Below are positions 42,687 to 51,810 of a DNA stretch of 64,000 nt, in pieces. The notes under the pieces were generated by a model. It did no database searches. It was not told the origin of the DNA and saw only the letters and a list, made by a program, of their open reading frames with translations. How positions within the stretch are numbered: the first letter of the stretch is position 1; each line of letters begins with the position of its first letter. The stretch is from assembly GCA_964350445.1 (NCBI GenBank), contig CAYGKA010000004.1, positions 62,001 to 126,000 of the forward strand, read 5' to 3'. Position numbers and translations under genes: made by a program. The stretch comes from Hwanghaeella sp964350445 (lineage in GTDB: Bacteria > Pseudomonadota > Alphaproteobacteria > UBA8366 > Aestuariispiraceae).

Positions 42687-43435
42687 ACCGAAACCTGTCC
42701 GGTCCGGTCCACCCGCACCCGCCAAGCGGCCGCCGGCGCAGCCCCGCCGCGCACCCGCAGCAGGGAGATTTCCCAGCAGGCGCGATCCCCCGCCTGGTCC
42801 AGCGGGGCCGGGTCGATCCGCCAACGTGTCGCCGCCGCACTCGGGCTCAACGTGCCGCCCCCTTCGGAGAGGATGAGGCCCAAGCCACCGCCGGCCTCCG
42901 CCGCCAGTTGCAGGCGGCGGCTGGCCGTCAGATCCACCGGCTTGCCGGTACTTCCCCGCACGCGATCCTTGTCCATCTGGGCGACGACCGCCGCGACCGA
43001 TCCCGACTTCAGCGCTTCCTCGACCGTCCAGAGCATCTCCTCCCGGTCACGGCAAACGACGGCGACCAGGCGGCGCGGATCGATCCCCGCCTGCCACAGG
43101 CCGGGACCGTAGAGATGATCCCGCCGGCCTTCCGGCACGCACCACAGGATGCAGTCTTCATCGGACAGGCCGGATGTCAGCAGATGCAGCGCAAAGCCCG
43201 CAGCGGCAGGCCCCTGAACTTCATGCACCGCCGCCAGGGCGAGGCCCCGCCCCGGCAGCGACGCATCCACCGGACCGATCCCGGTAGACAGGCAGCGCCC
43301 GCCCCCGTGCCCGCCGGACGCCTCGATCGCGGCCATCGCCTGACGCAAATCCGCCGGCAGCCCGCGCCCGCCCCGGCCCGCAGGGAACTTTCCGGCCGCC
43401 GCCGACGTTTTCAGAGATGCGGATCCATCCGGCAT
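42683..43435 (-). CDS. imuA: ImuA, RecA-like mutasome accessory protein
   Basis: This 250-residue protein is the first gene of the imuA-imuB-dnaE2 cassette. It has a RecA/SulA-like core: 'STGIGPVDASLPGRGLALAAVHEVQG' near residue 50, 'DCILWCVPEGRRDHLYGPGL' and 'RLQLAAEAGGGLGLIL'. The Walker A site is not conserved, as in other ImuA proteins. A LexA-type site lies 24-50 bases upstream, so induction by DNA damage is expected. Confidence 0.92.
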   Translation of the reverse strand: MPDGSASLKTSAAAGKFPAGRGGRGLPADLRQAMAAIEASGGHGGGRCLSTGIGPVDASLPGRGLALAAVHEVQGPAAAGFALHLLTSGLSDEDCILWCVPEGRRDHLYGPGLWQAGIDPRRLVAVVCRDREEMLWTVEEALKSGSVAAVVAQMDKDRVRGSTGKPVDLTASRRLQLAAEAGGGLGLILSEGGGTLSPSAAATRWRIDPAPLDQAGDRACWEISLLRVRGGAAPAAAWRVRVDRTGQVSV

Positions 43436-43458
43436 GATTTTCCATATATTCCTATTAT

Positions 43459-43485
43459 GTTCTTTTTATAGTTCCCTTTATGTTC
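43459..43485. promoter_or_regulatory. LexA (SOS) box of the imuAB-dnaE2 operon
   Basis: Three direct GTTC repeats start at 43459, 43471 and 43482. The last two form GTTC-N7-GTTC (43471-43485), the alphaproteobacterial SOS consensus. The first pair is spaced by N8. On the coding strand the site reads GAAC-N7-GAAC. Confidence 0.8.
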
Positions 43486-43499
43486 TTTCGTCAATCATG

Positions 43500-43541
43500 C
43501 GGAAAGAAAGGGGCCGCCGTCCAAAGCGACAGCCCCGCCCC
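43500..43541 (-). terminator. Probable terminator of the acetamidase gene
   Basis: Read on the minus strand, GGGGC (43536-43532) pairs with GCCCC (43514-43510) around an inner GTC/GAC stem, followed by TTTCTTTCC. It lies 12 bases after the acetamidase stop and in front of the SOS promoter. Confidence 0.55.
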
Positions 43542-43552
43542 GTTTAAGTGTC

Positions 43553-44491
43553 CTACGGCAGGACCGATTTCGGCAGGATGCAGTGGATGCCCTTGTTGAC
43601 GTCGACCAGCTGGGTGACGCGCAGGTCGGCGGCGAGACTGCAGAGGGAATAGGCGTCTTGGCGGGTCAGGTCGGAAATTCTGACGATGAGGTCGATCATT
43701 TCCCGCAGGGCCTGCTTCGCCGCCTCGTCCAGATCCTCATTCATCCCCATGGTGATCCAGCTTTCGGCCGTTTCCGCCATCGGCATGGTGAGTTTCATGT
43801 CCTTGCGCACGATCAGTTCCACCGTGCCGCTGAGGCAGGTCTCGATCGCGGTCAAGCAGACCTCGCCATCGCCCTGCACCGCATGACCGTCACCGGCGGA
43901 GAACAGGGCGCCTTCGTTGAAGACGGGGAAATACACGGTCGACCCTTCGATCAGTTCCTTGTTGTCCATATTGCCGCCGAATTCGCGCGGAATGATCGAG
44001 GTGAACTTGCCCAAAGAGGGATCGGGCGCGACGCCGAAATTGCCGAAGAAGGGCCGCAGCGGAATTTCCCCGCCCCAAGGCGGTCGCGCGACCATCGCGT
44101 CCTTGTCGAGCGGGATATGCAGGCGCCGGGTTTCCGGGAAATCCTCCGGCAAGGTGCCGAGGTTGGGCAGCTGCAGATTCCAGCCCCAATTCGCCCGCAG
44201 CGAAATATCCAGAAAGCGGACCTCCAGAACGTCGCCCGGCATCGCGCCTTCGACATAGACCGGCCCGGTCAAAAAATGGGGCCCTGGACCCTTCTCGCAC
44301 TGTTCGTGAACCTCGCGGTGGCCTTCGACGATCTCTTCACTGCCGTCCGGCATGTCATCCGGTTCGCCGCTGAGCGCATCGATGCGCACTCGGTCGCCCG
44401 ATTTGACCTTCAGAACGGGCGGGAGCGTCGCATCCCAGAACCCCCAATGCACTGTTTCCGGTTTTGATGGCAGATGATATTCGGCGCCCAC
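43553..44491 (-). CDS. Acetamidase/formamidase family protein
   Basis: This 312-residue protein belongs to the FmdA/AmdA family, metal-dependent amidases that release ammonia from formamide or acetamide. Family marks include 'GHREVHEQCEKGPGPHFLTGP', 'GDVLEVRF', 'NFGVAPDP', 'GGNMDNKELIEGSTVYFPVF' and 'GDGHAVQGDGEVC'. The start codon is GTG at 44491 with AGGGGG directly upstream. A small inverted repeat TTGAA/TTCAA (44508-44522) lies just before it. It diverges from the FAD oxidoreductase. It would supply ammonia and an acid from small amides. Confidence 0.9.
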   Translation of the reverse strand: MGAEYHLPSKPETVHWGFWDATLPPVLKVKSGDRVRIDALSGEPDDMPDGSEEIVEGHREVHEQCEKGPGPHFLTGPVYVEGAMPGDVLEVRFLDISLRANWGWNLQLPNLGTLPEDFPETRRLHIPLDKDAMVARPPWGGEIPLRPFFGNFGVAPDPSLGKFTSIIPREFGGNMDNKELIEGSTVYFPVFNEGALFSAGDGHAVQGDGEVCLTAIETCLSGTVELIVRKDMKLTMPMAETAESWITMGMNEDLDEAAKQALREMIDLIVRISDLTRQDAYSLCSLAADLRVTQLVDVNKGIHCILPKSVLP

Positions 44492-44754
44492 GGCAACCCC
44501 CTATGGTTTGAAGCTTTTTCAATTGAGCCCTTACCCGTTGACCTATGCAGGCCGCCTTCTTTCCGAGGCGCCCGGACAGTCTGACTCCAAACTATGCTGC
44601 ATCGCAACAAAATAGGCGCGGTGCTCGCGCGTCAGGCCCCATCCCATGGGGGAAAAGCCAGCACCACCCGTTGCAAGATCGGCTTTCTCGGTCCACAAAT
44701 CGTTTCCGAGCGCCAGAGCGCCTTACACCATTTCTTCCCGCATGCAGGTCTTTC

Positions 44755-46083
44755 ATGTCGCCACCCGTCGATCCCATTACACCGACCGAAAACCTTCCCG
44801 CCAAAGCGGATGTCGTCATCATCGGCGGCGGGATTATCGGCGTTTCCACCGCCTATTTCCTGGCCAAGAAAGGCCTGTCGGTCGTGCTCTGCGAGAAGGG
44901 CCGCATCGGCGGAGAACAGTCGAGCCGTAACTGGGGGTACTGCCGCCAGCAGGGCCGCGACCCCGGCGAAATACCGCTGATCATAGAAAGCCTGAAGATC
45001 TGGCGCGGGTTGAACGACGAGATCGAGGACGAAACCGGCTTCCGCCAAGCGGGTGTCGCGTACCTCGCCGCCACCGAGGAAGACCTGGAACGGTACGAGG
45101 AATGGGTCGGCTACGCCCGGCAGTACCAGTTGGATACGAAGCTTCTGACCGGCGAGGAACTCGACGAGATCGCCCCCGGCGGGGCGAAGAAATGGCTGGG
45201 CGCGCTCTATACCGCCAGCGACGGGCGGGCGGAGCCGTCCAAGGCCGCACCGGCCATCGCCCGTGCCGTGCAACGGCTGGGCGGGTCGGTCCTGACCGAT
45301 TGCGCCATCCGCGGGTTCGAGACCAAGGGCGGGCGCGTTTCGACAGTCTTCACCGAACGCGGACCAATCGAGACCGACGCGCTGGTCGTCGCCGGCGGGG
45401 CGTGGTCGCGCCTGTTCCTGCGCCGCCACGGCATCGACCTGCCGCAACAGACGGTGATTTCCAGCGTCATGCGCACCGCGCCAATCGAGGCCGGGATCGA
45501 CACCTCCCTCTCCGGCCCTAACTTCGCCATCCGCAAGCGCCTGGACGGCGGCTATACGATCGCGCATGGGGCGGCGTCCTACTATCATCTGACACCGGAT
45601 AGTTTCCGCCTGATGAAATCTTTCTGGGCCGCCTTCCAAATGGAGAGGAAGTCGCTGCGCATCCGGTTCGGGTCGCGTTTCTTCGAAGCGATGAACCAGG
45701 ACCGGAAATGGCGCATGGACGAAGTGACGCCGTTCGAAGAAAAACGCGTCTGGGATCCAGATCCGGGCCAGGACATATTGGGCGAGGCGAAGCGGAACCT
45801 GATCGCCGCCTTCCCGGCCTTCGCCAACGTCGAAATCGAACAGGGTTGGGCAGGCGCCATTGATGTCACACCCGACGCGGTTCCCGCGATTTCACCCGTC
45901 GATGAAACGCCGGGCCTGTTCGTCGCGACCGGGTTCAGCGGACACGGCTTCGGCATCGGTCCGGGCGCAGGACGTCTGATGGCCGACCTTGTCAGCGGCG
46001 CGCAGCCGATCGTCGACCCCGAACCGTTCCGATTCAGCCGCTTCCACGACGGCACCAAGATCGCCCCTTTCACTGAAACCTGA
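44755..46083 (+). CDS. FAD-dependent oxidoreductase (DadA/glycine oxidase-like)
   Basis: This 442-residue DAO-family flavoprotein has the dinucleotide fold 'KADVVIIGGGIIGVSTAYFLAKKGLSV' near residue 17-43, 'EKGRIGGEQSSRNWGYCRQQGRDP' and a C-terminal 'ATGFSGHGFGIGPGAGRLMADL'. It should oxidise an amine or amino acid to the imine. The 'RNWGYCRQQGRDP' segment is typical of a DadA-like group in marine alphaproteobacteria. The frame extends upstream to 44545, but the ATG at 44755 gives a normal N-terminus. It has no signal peptide and is probably cytosolic or membrane-associated. Confidence 0.9.
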   Translation: MSPPVDPITPTENLPAKADVVIIGGGIIGVSTAYFLAKKGLSVVLCEKGRIGGEQSSRNWGYCRQQGRDPGEIPLIIESLKIWRGLNDEIEDETGFRQAGVAYLAATEEDLERYEEWVGYARQYQLDTKLLTGEELDEIAPGGAKKWLGALYTASDGRAEPSKAAPAIARAVQRLGGSVLTDCAIRGFETKGGRVSTVFTERGPIETDALVVAGGAWSRLFLRRHGIDLPQQTVISSVMRTAPIEAGIDTSLSGPNFAIRKRLDGGYTIAHGAASYYHLTPDSFRLMKSFWAAFQMERKSLRIRFGSRFFEAMNQDRKWRMDEVTPFEEKRVWDPDPGQDILGEAKRNLIAAFPAFANVEIEQGWAGAIDVTPDAVPAISPVDETPGLFVATGFSGHGFGIGPGAGRLMADLVSGAQPIVDPEPFRFSRFHDGTKIAPFTET

Positions 46084-46096
46084 CCCCGGATAGCCC

Positions 46097-47077
46097 GTGC
46101 CCAACACACCCGAAGCGAACACCGCGACCGGTCTTCAATATTTTCCCGTTACGATTTTTCCGGCCATCCTGGGAATCGTGGGCCTGGGCCTTGCTTGGCG
46201 GGACGCCGGGGCCGGATTCGGGATACCGGGCTGGATCGGCGAAACCATCTCCGGCTTCGGTGTGGGATTTTTTCTGGCCGTCCTGGTTCTCTATGGTCTG
46301 AAGACCATCCGGTTCCCTGACGTCACGCTGAAAGAGGCGCGCGCCGTCCCTACCGCAAGCCTGATCGCCGCGATCCCGATGAATTTTCTGCTGATCGCGG
46401 GCGTGCTCGCCCCTTACTCGATCATCCTGGCGGAAATTCTGTGGTGGATCGGCGTCATCGGGCAAATTGCCGTGACGATCCACGTCGTCGGTTTCGTTTG
46501 GCTGAACAAGGGCCTGGGCATTCAATCCGTCACGCCGATATGGCTGCTGCCGACCGTCGGCATCATCCTGGCGCCGATTGCCGGGTCGGCATTCGACTAT
46601 CCGTTCATAAACTGGCTGCTGTTCGGGTCCGCCGTGTTTTTCTGGCTCGCGATGACGCCGTTGCTGCTCTACCGGCTGGTCTTCGCCGAAGGGCTGTTGC
46701 CGCCGCAGCGCCCGGCGCTGGTCATCATTCTGACGCCGCCGTCCCTCTGCGTCGCCGCCTATGTCCATTTGCAGGCCGGCTATATAGATCCCTTCGGCCA
46801 TATGCTTTTCGGGGTGGCCTGCATGATGGCGCTCCTCCTGCTCGCCAAACTGAAGGACTTCTTGGAACTGCCGTTCTCGATGGCGTGGTGGGCCTTCACC
46901 TTCCCGCTGGACGCTTTCACCCGGGCCACGATGCTCTACAACGATCACCTTGACGAACCTGCCAGCGCCGCCCTCGCTCTCGTAACCTTGGGGGTTGCCA
47001 GCCTTGTCGTTATTCTGGTCTCTTGGCGCACCGTACGGTTCATGCTGCAGGGCGGCTTGTTCAAGGCGCCTGCCTAG
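46097..47077 (+). CDS. TDT/SLAC1-like membrane protein (TehA family)
   Basis: This 326-residue integral membrane protein has about ten helices and the opening 'LQYFPVTIFPAILGIVGLGLAW', typical of the tellurite-resistance/dicarboxylate transporter family, which includes TehA and plant SLAC1 anion channels. 'IPMNFLLIAGVLAPY', 'GLGIQSVTPIWLLPTVGIILAP' and 'PFSMAWWAFTFPLDAFTRA' fit the family. The likely role is movement of an anion or organic acid. The start is a GTG, 13 bases after the preceding oxidoreductase stop, so the two are probably in one transcript. Confidence 0.85.
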   Translation: MPNTPEANTATGLQYFPVTIFPAILGIVGLGLAWRDAGAGFGIPGWIGETISGFGVGFFLAVLVLYGLKTIRFPDVTLKEARAVPTASLIAAIPMNFLLIAGVLAPYSIILAEILWWIGVIGQIAVTIHVVGFVWLNKGLGIQSVTPIWLLPTVGIILAPIAGSAFDYPFINWLLFGSAVFFWLAMTPLLLYRLVFAEGLLPPQRPALVIILTPPSLCVAAYVHLQAGYIDPFGHMLFGVACMMALLLLAKLKDFLELPFSMAWWAFTFPLDAFTRATMLYNDHLDEPASAALALVTLGVASLVVILVSWRTVRFMLQGGLFKAPA

Positions 47078-47128
47078 GCCGCCGCATCGAACCACTTATC
47101 CCATTTACCCGCAGACGGGACGACGACG

Positions 47129-47794
47129 ATGACCCTGACACCGGCGCAAATCACCGCGCGCATCCTGATCGAAACCAAATCCATCCTGTTTCAGCCCGAC
47201 GACCCGTTCATTTTCACGAGCGGCCGCGCCAGCCCCGTCTATACGGATTGCCGCCGGTTGATCGGCTTCCCTCGGGCCCGCCGCCGCCTGATGCAGATGG
47301 GCGCGGCGCAGATCGAAGAAGCGATCGGCTTTGAAAGCCTGGATGTGGTGGCCGGCGGGGAAACCGCAGGCATTCCCTTCGCCGCCTGGATCGCCGACGC
47401 GCTGATGCTGCCGATGTGCTATGTTCGCAAAAAGCCCAAAGGATTCGGCCGAAACGCCCGGATCGAGGGCGACCTTCAGGAAGGCCAAAAGGTGATCCTG
47501 GTGGAAGACTTGGCCACGGACGGCGGTTCGAAACTCTCTTTCGTCGAAGGGATCCGCGACGCGGGCGCGGAATGCGCCCATTGCTTCGTCGTCTTCCATT
47601 ATGGGATCTTCCCGCAATCGGTCGCCGACCTGAAGGAACAAGGCGTCACGCTGCATGCGCTGTGCACCTGGTGGGACGTCTTGGATTATGTCGAACAGGC
47701 ATCCCTTTTCCCCGCCGATCAAATCGCCGAGATCAAAGCCTTCCTGAACGACCCGGTTGCCTGGTCGAAGGCCCATGGCGGCAAAGAAGACTGA
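47129..47794 (+). CDS. pyrE: Orotate phosphoribosyltransferase
   Basis: This 221-residue enzyme joins orotate and PRPP in pyrimidine synthesis. The PRPP loop is 'VILVEDLATDGGSKLSFVEGI' near residue 125-145. The N-terminal 'IFTSGRASPVYTDCRRLIGFP' is the substrate hood typical of bacterial PyrE. 'VAGGETAGIPFAAWIAD' and 'YVRKKPKGFGRNARIEG' are also standard. A long perfect inverted repeat follows about 50 bases after the stop. Confidence 0.95.
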   Translation: MTLTPAQITARILIETKSILFQPDDPFIFTSGRASPVYTDCRRLIGFPRARRRLMQMGAAQIEEAIGFESLDVVAGGETAGIPFAAWIADALMLPMCYVRKKPKGFGRNARIEGDLQEGQKVILVEDLATDGGSKLSFVEGIRDAGAECAHCFVVFHYGIFPQSVADLKEQGVTLHALCTWWDVLDYVEQASLFPADQIAEIKAFLNDPVAWSKAHGGKED

Positions 47795-47842
47795 CGGTCC
47801 GCGCATCGGCCCTACTGGCCTGTCCCTTCGGGCGTGCTACTC

Positions 47843-47890
47843 TTTCCCTATTCCACCCGCGCGATAAATGGTTGAGGTGGAATAGGGAAA
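47843..47890. repeat. Perfect 15-bp inverted repeat before the peptide ABC operon
   Basis: TTTCCCTATTCCACC (47843-47857) is exactly complementary to GGTGGAATAGGGAAA (47876-47890), with an 18-nt loop. No U-tract follows on either strand. The downstream arm ends 16 bases before the ATG of the binding protein, just before its AAGGGG site, so it could be an operator or a leader structure controlling translation. Confidence 0.9.
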
Positions 47891-47906
47891 CGAGACAAGG
47901 GGCCCC

Positions 47907-49589
47907 ATGCAGAATTCGATCCGTCCGATCCGCCGGCTGCTGACAGCCTGTTTTCTCGCCGTCGCCGCGTGGCTTCCCGCCGCAGGCCAAGCCGCCGACC
48001 GCGATCGGCTGGTCATCGGCATAAGTCAGTTCCCCAGCACCCTTCATCCCAGTTTCGATTCCATGCTGGCCAAGGAATACGTGAACGCCATGGCCCGGCG
48101 GAAGATCACCGTCTACGACCACGACTGGAATGTGGTGTGCTTGCTGTGCACCGGCCTGCCGGACCTGACCGCCGGCACGGCACGGTACGAAAAGACCGCG
48201 GACGGCAAGGACGGCATGGCGCTCGACTACGCGTTGGACCCGCGCGCCGTCTGGGGTGACGGCACGCCGATCACGACCAAGGACGTGCTCTTCACCTGGG
48301 AAGTCGGGCGGCATCCGCAAACCGGCACCGACAGTTCCGAACTCTACCGCCGTATCCTTGGCATCGATGTCCATGACGACCATCGTTTCACATTGCACAT
48401 GGATCGGCGCAGCTGCGACTATAAGGGCCTGGCGGAGTTCAACCTGCTGCCCGAACACCTGGAACGCGCCGTTTTCGAACCGGCGACCGATTACCGCAAG
48501 CGCACACTCTATGACCGCGATCCCGCCAATCCGGGCCTGTGGTACGGTCCCTATCGCGTGACGGAGGTGAGTCCGGGCTCCAACATCGTCCTGGAACCCA
48601 ACCCGCTTTGGTGGGGCAAGAAGCCTTATTTCAAGCAGATCGTCGTCCGTACCATCGAAAACACCGCCGCCCTGGTTGCCAACCTGCTGGCCGGCGACAT
48701 CGATATGATCGAGGGGGAGCCCGGCCTGTCCATCGACCAGGCGCTGTCCTTCGAGCGCCGTCATGGCGATGATTATCAGGTCATCTACAAGCCCGGCCTG
48801 ATCTACGAACACATGGATGTGGCTCTCGACAATCCCGTTCTGTCGGACGTACGCGTACGTAAAGCCCTCCTCCATGGTATCGACCGACAGGCAATCAGCG
48901 ATAAGCTCTTCGCCGGCAAACAGCCGGTCGCCCATACCCAGACCAACCCTTTGGATTCGGTGTACTACGATGGCGCCCCGAAATACACGTACGATCCCTC
49001 AACGGCGGCAAGCTTGCTCGATAAGGCGGGCTGGCCACTGGCTGCGGACGGCGTGCGGCGGCATGCGGACGGCACGCAGCTGCAGTTCGACCTGATGACG
49101 ACGGCCGGGAACAAAAGCCGCGAACTGGTCCAACAAGTCCTGCAAAGCCAATGGAAGGAACTGGGCGTCGAGGTAACGATCCGCAACGAACCCGCCCGCG
49201 TTTTCTTCGGCGAAACGGTCAGTAAGCGGAAATTCAACGGCCTCGCGATGTTCGCCTGGCTGTCCTCACCGCAGAGCATTCCGAGGTCCAGCTTGCATTC
49301 CGAAATGATTCCAACCGAGGAGAACGCCTGGGCCGGGCAAAACTATACCGGCTATGCTTCCGCAAAGATGGACAAGATCATCGACGACCTGGAATTGGTC
49401 TGCGAGCCGGAGGCGAATCGCAAACTGTGGGAGGAAATGCAGACCCTGTACGCGGAAGACCTGCCGGCGCTGCCGCTGTATTTTCGGGCCAGCTCCTACA
49501 TCCTGCCGAAATGGCTGAAGGGTGTACGCCCCACCGGCCACCAATACACCAGCACGAACTGGATCGAGGAATGGACCGTCGCCGAATGA
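47907..49589 (+). CDS. Peptide/opine-type ABC transporter substrate-binding protein
   Basis: This 560-residue periplasmic protein of the SBP_bac_5 (DppA/OppA) family has a signal peptide ending near residue 31 ('AAGQAADRD'). The fold marks include 'LVIGISQFPSTLHPSFDS', 'AVWGDGTPITTKDVLFTWE', 'NPLWWGKKPYFKQIVVRTI' and 'DIDMIEGEPGLSIDQAL'. It captures peptides or similar solutes for the two permeases downstream. The messenger leader contains the 15-bp inverted repeat. Confidence 0.92.
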   Translation: MQNSIRPIRRLLTACFLAVAAWLPAAGQAADRDRLVIGISQFPSTLHPSFDSMLAKEYVNAMARRKITVYDHDWNVVCLLCTGLPDLTAGTARYEKTADGKDGMALDYALDPRAVWGDGTPITTKDVLFTWEVGRHPQTGTDSSELYRRILGIDVHDDHRFTLHMDRRSCDYKGLAEFNLLPEHLERAVFEPATDYRKRTLYDRDPANPGLWYGPYRVTEVSPGSNIVLEPNPLWWGKKPYFKQIVVRTIENTAALVANLLAGDIDMIEGEPGLSIDQALSFERRHGDDYQVIYKPGLIYEHMDVALDNPVLSDVRVRKALLHGIDRQAISDKLFAGKQPVAHTQTNPLDSVYYDGAPKYTYDPSTAASLLDKAGWPLAADGVRRHADGTQLQFDLMTTAGNKSRELVQQVLQSQWKELGVEVTIRNEPARVFFGETVSKRKFNGLAMFAWLSSPQSIPRSSLHSEMIPTEENAWAGQNYTGYASAKMDKIIDDLELVCEPEANRKLWEEMQTLYAEDLPALPLYFRASSYILPKWLKGVRPTGHQYTSTNWIEEWTVAE

Positions 49590-49635
49590 CGACGGCACCA
49601 TCCGCATACCGCCCATATGAGGGGGAGCCAGGCGC

Positions 49636-50598
49636 ATGATTCGATTCCTGGCGGCGCGCCTGCTGCAATGCCTGATCGTCCTCATGGTCATGTCATTCCT
49701 GATCTACGCCCTGATCGGCTTGATGCCGGGCGATCCGATCGACCTGATGTTATCGGCAAACCCCGACTTCACCTCGGCCGACGCGGCGCGCCTGAAGGCG
49801 CTCTATGGATTGGACCAGCCGCTGTTGAGCCGCTACGGCAATTGGCTGCTTGCCGCGCTCGGCGGCGATTTCGGGTATTCAAGGCTCTACAGCCAGCCGG
49901 TCCTTGACGTGATCGGCCCGCGCCTCGCAAACACGGCCCTGCTGGTTGGAATAAGCCTCGCCCTGTCGCTGATGCTGGCCATTCCGCTCGGGATTGCGGC
50001 AGCCGTCCGGCCCTATTCAGTGATCGACTATCTGGTCAACCTCACCTGCTTCGCCGGGATCAGCGCCCCGCCCTTCTGGCTGGCCCTGATGGCGATCATG
50101 CTGTTTTCCGTCACTTTGGGATGGTTTCCGGCAGGGGGACAGCCGCCGCCGGGCGCAGGCCCTTGGGAAACAATGCAACACGCGGTCTTGCCGATCGGCG
50201 TCTTGACCTTGGCGTCCGTCGGCGGATTCACCCGTTTCATGCGGGCGTCCATGATCCAGACCCTGCGCCAGGACTACATTCGCACCGCCGCCGCCAAGGG
50301 CATGACCAGAACCCGGATCGTCTATGGTCATGCGCTGCGCAACGCCCTGTTGCCGCTGGTCACCATCATAGCCTTGAGTTTCGGGACCTTGTTCTCCGGC
50401 GCCCTGATCACGGAGACGATGTTCGCATGGCTCGGCATGGGAAAAACGATCTACGACGCCATCCTCGGCAACGACTTCAATCTCGCCTTGGTCGGCTTGC
50501 TGATGGCGACCGGAATGACACTGCTGGGCAACGTGTTGGCGGACATTTCCTATGTCGCGCTCGACCCGCGGCTCGATTTCCAGGCCGAGGATGATTGA
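49636..50598 (+). CDS. Peptide-type ABC transporter permease (DppB-like)
   Basis: This 320-residue inner-membrane protein has six helices and the DppB signature opening 'IRFLAARLLQCLIVLMVMSFLIY'. The EAA loop that contacts the ATPase is in 'RQDYIRTAAAKGMTRTRIVYGHALRNALLPLVT'. 'AWLGMGKTIYDAILGNDFNL' ends the last periplasmic loop. GAGGGGGA precedes the ATG. It lies between the binding protein and the second permease as one operon. Confidence 0.94.
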   Translation: MIRFLAARLLQCLIVLMVMSFLIYALIGLMPGDPIDLMLSANPDFTSADAARLKALYGLDQPLLSRYGNWLLAALGGDFGYSRLYSQPVLDVIGPRLANTALLVGISLALSLMLAIPLGIAAAVRPYSVIDYLVNLTCFAGISAPPFWLALMAIMLFSVTLGWFPAGGQPPPGAGPWETMQHAVLPIGVLTLASVGGFTRFMRASMIQTLRQDYIRTAAAKGMTRTRIVYGHALRNALLPLVTIIALSFGTLFSGALITETMFAWLGMGKTIYDAILGNDFNLALVGLLMATGMTLLGNVLADISYVALDPRLDFQAEDD

Positions 50599-50601
50599 CC
50601 C

Positions 50602-51561
50602 ATGACGGATGAAACCGCAGACCCGGCGCGTACCATCCTGGAGAGAGCCCGGTCGCCCAGCGCGCAATCCCCGATGCGGCGCCGTGTCGGGCGGTTCCTG
50701 GATCATAAGCTCGCCGTGGCCAGCGGTATCGTTCTCGCCGCCCTGGGCATTTTGGCCCTCTGTGCACCCTTGATCGCCGATCTACTGGGAACCGACGGGG
50801 TCTCGGCGGATCTGTTCAACCGGCTGGCCCCGTCATCGGCGGACCATCCCCTGGGCACCGACGAAGCCGGCCGGGACGTGCTGGTCCGCCTTCTGTATGG
50901 CGGTCGGATATCCTTGGCCGTGGCCCTGGTCACGGCGGTCATCACGGCGGTGATCGGCGCCGGCATCGGCCTTGCGGCCGGGTATTTCGGCGGCACGTTG
51001 GATGCTCTCTTGATGCGCGTGACCGATGGGGTCATCGCCCTGCCGCTGCTCCCCTTGCTGATCGTGCTGGCCGCGGTTGATCTGACCAAGCTCGGATTCG
51101 CGGCGGAGACCGCTTCCGGCGACAATGTCAGCCTGTACAGGATCGTGATCATCATCGCGCTGGTCGGCTGGACGACCGTGGCGCGGCTGGTACGGGCGGA
51201 GGCCCTCAGTCTGCGGCGGCGCGATTTCGTGCGGGCCGCCGTCGCACAGGGAGCTGGCCCGGTAAGGATCTTGTTCGGGCACATCCTGCCCAACTGCGCT
51301 TCGCCCCTTGTCGTCGCGACCACGCTTTCGGTCGGCAACATCATTTTGTTCGAGTCCGTGCTGAGCTTCCTCGGCCTGGGCATCCAGCCCCCGACGCCCA
51401 GCTGGGGCAACATGCTGACCAATGCCCAGGACATCATCTGGGACAGTCCGCTGCTGGCGGTCTGGCCGGGCGGCATGATTTTCATCACCGTGATCGCCTT
51501 CAATTTCTTGGGCGACGGGCTACAGGATGCCTTGGACCCGAAAGCCCTGGGCGACCGATAG
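50602..51561 (+). CDS. Peptide-type ABC transporter permease (DppC-like)
   Basis: This 319-residue partner permease starts 3 bases after the DppB-like stop. The N-terminal cytoplasmic stretch (about 30 residues) precedes 'FLDHKLAVASGIVLAALGILA'. The conserved 'HPLGTDEAGRDVLVRLLYGGRISL' and the EAA loop 'RRDFVRAAVAQGAGPVRILFGHILPNCASPLVV' are clear. No DppD/DppF ATPase genes follow. The operon ends here, so an ATPase encoded elsewhere must power it. Confidence 0.94.
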   Translation: MTDETADPARTILERARSPSAQSPMRRRVGRFLDHKLAVASGIVLAALGILALCAPLIADLLGTDGVSADLFNRLAPSSADHPLGTDEAGRDVLVRLLYGGRISLAVALVTAVITAVIGAGIGLAAGYFGGTLDALLMRVTDGVIALPLLPLLIVLAAVDLTKLGFAAETASGDNVSLYRIVIIIALVGWTTVARLVRAEALSLRRRDFVRAAVAQGAGPVRILFGHILPNCASPLVVATTLSVGNIILFESVLSFLGLGIQPPTPSWGNMLTNAQDIIWDSPLLAVWPGGMIFITVIAFNFLGDGLQDALDPKALGDR

Positions 51562-51742
51562 TCGAACACCATGAAGATGCGTCACCCATCAGCTTCGATT
51601 TCGCATGACTTTCAAACGGTTATCATTCGTTCCTCTTGCATTTTATAGCCTTCGGCACTACATTGATTAGTGTATCGGGATGTGTTCCCCGTCACTGTGC
51701 CGTCGCCGGATAGAGCGTAAGGTTCAGGTCGAATGCGGTATT

Positions 51743-51762
51743 TTGTTACAAAAAGTACACAA
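51743..51762. promoter_or_regulatory. Imperfect palindrome upstream of the low-complexity gene
   Basis: TTGTTAC (51743-51749) and GTACACAA (51755-51762) form an imperfect inverted repeat around five A residues, within the AT-rich leader 49-68 bases before the start at 51811. A regulator site is possible. The rest of the 249-base gap (51562-51810) shows no other clear element. Confidence 0.3.
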
Positions 51763-51810
51763 TTTCAGACGGTTAATGGATAGGCGTCCGAAAACCGGAC
51801 AAGGTTGGAA

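Noticed and set aside
41115..43112. 665-codon plus-strand frame opposite imuB and imuA
   Set aside because: Antisense to two confidently identified genes; composition is typical of a shadow frame.
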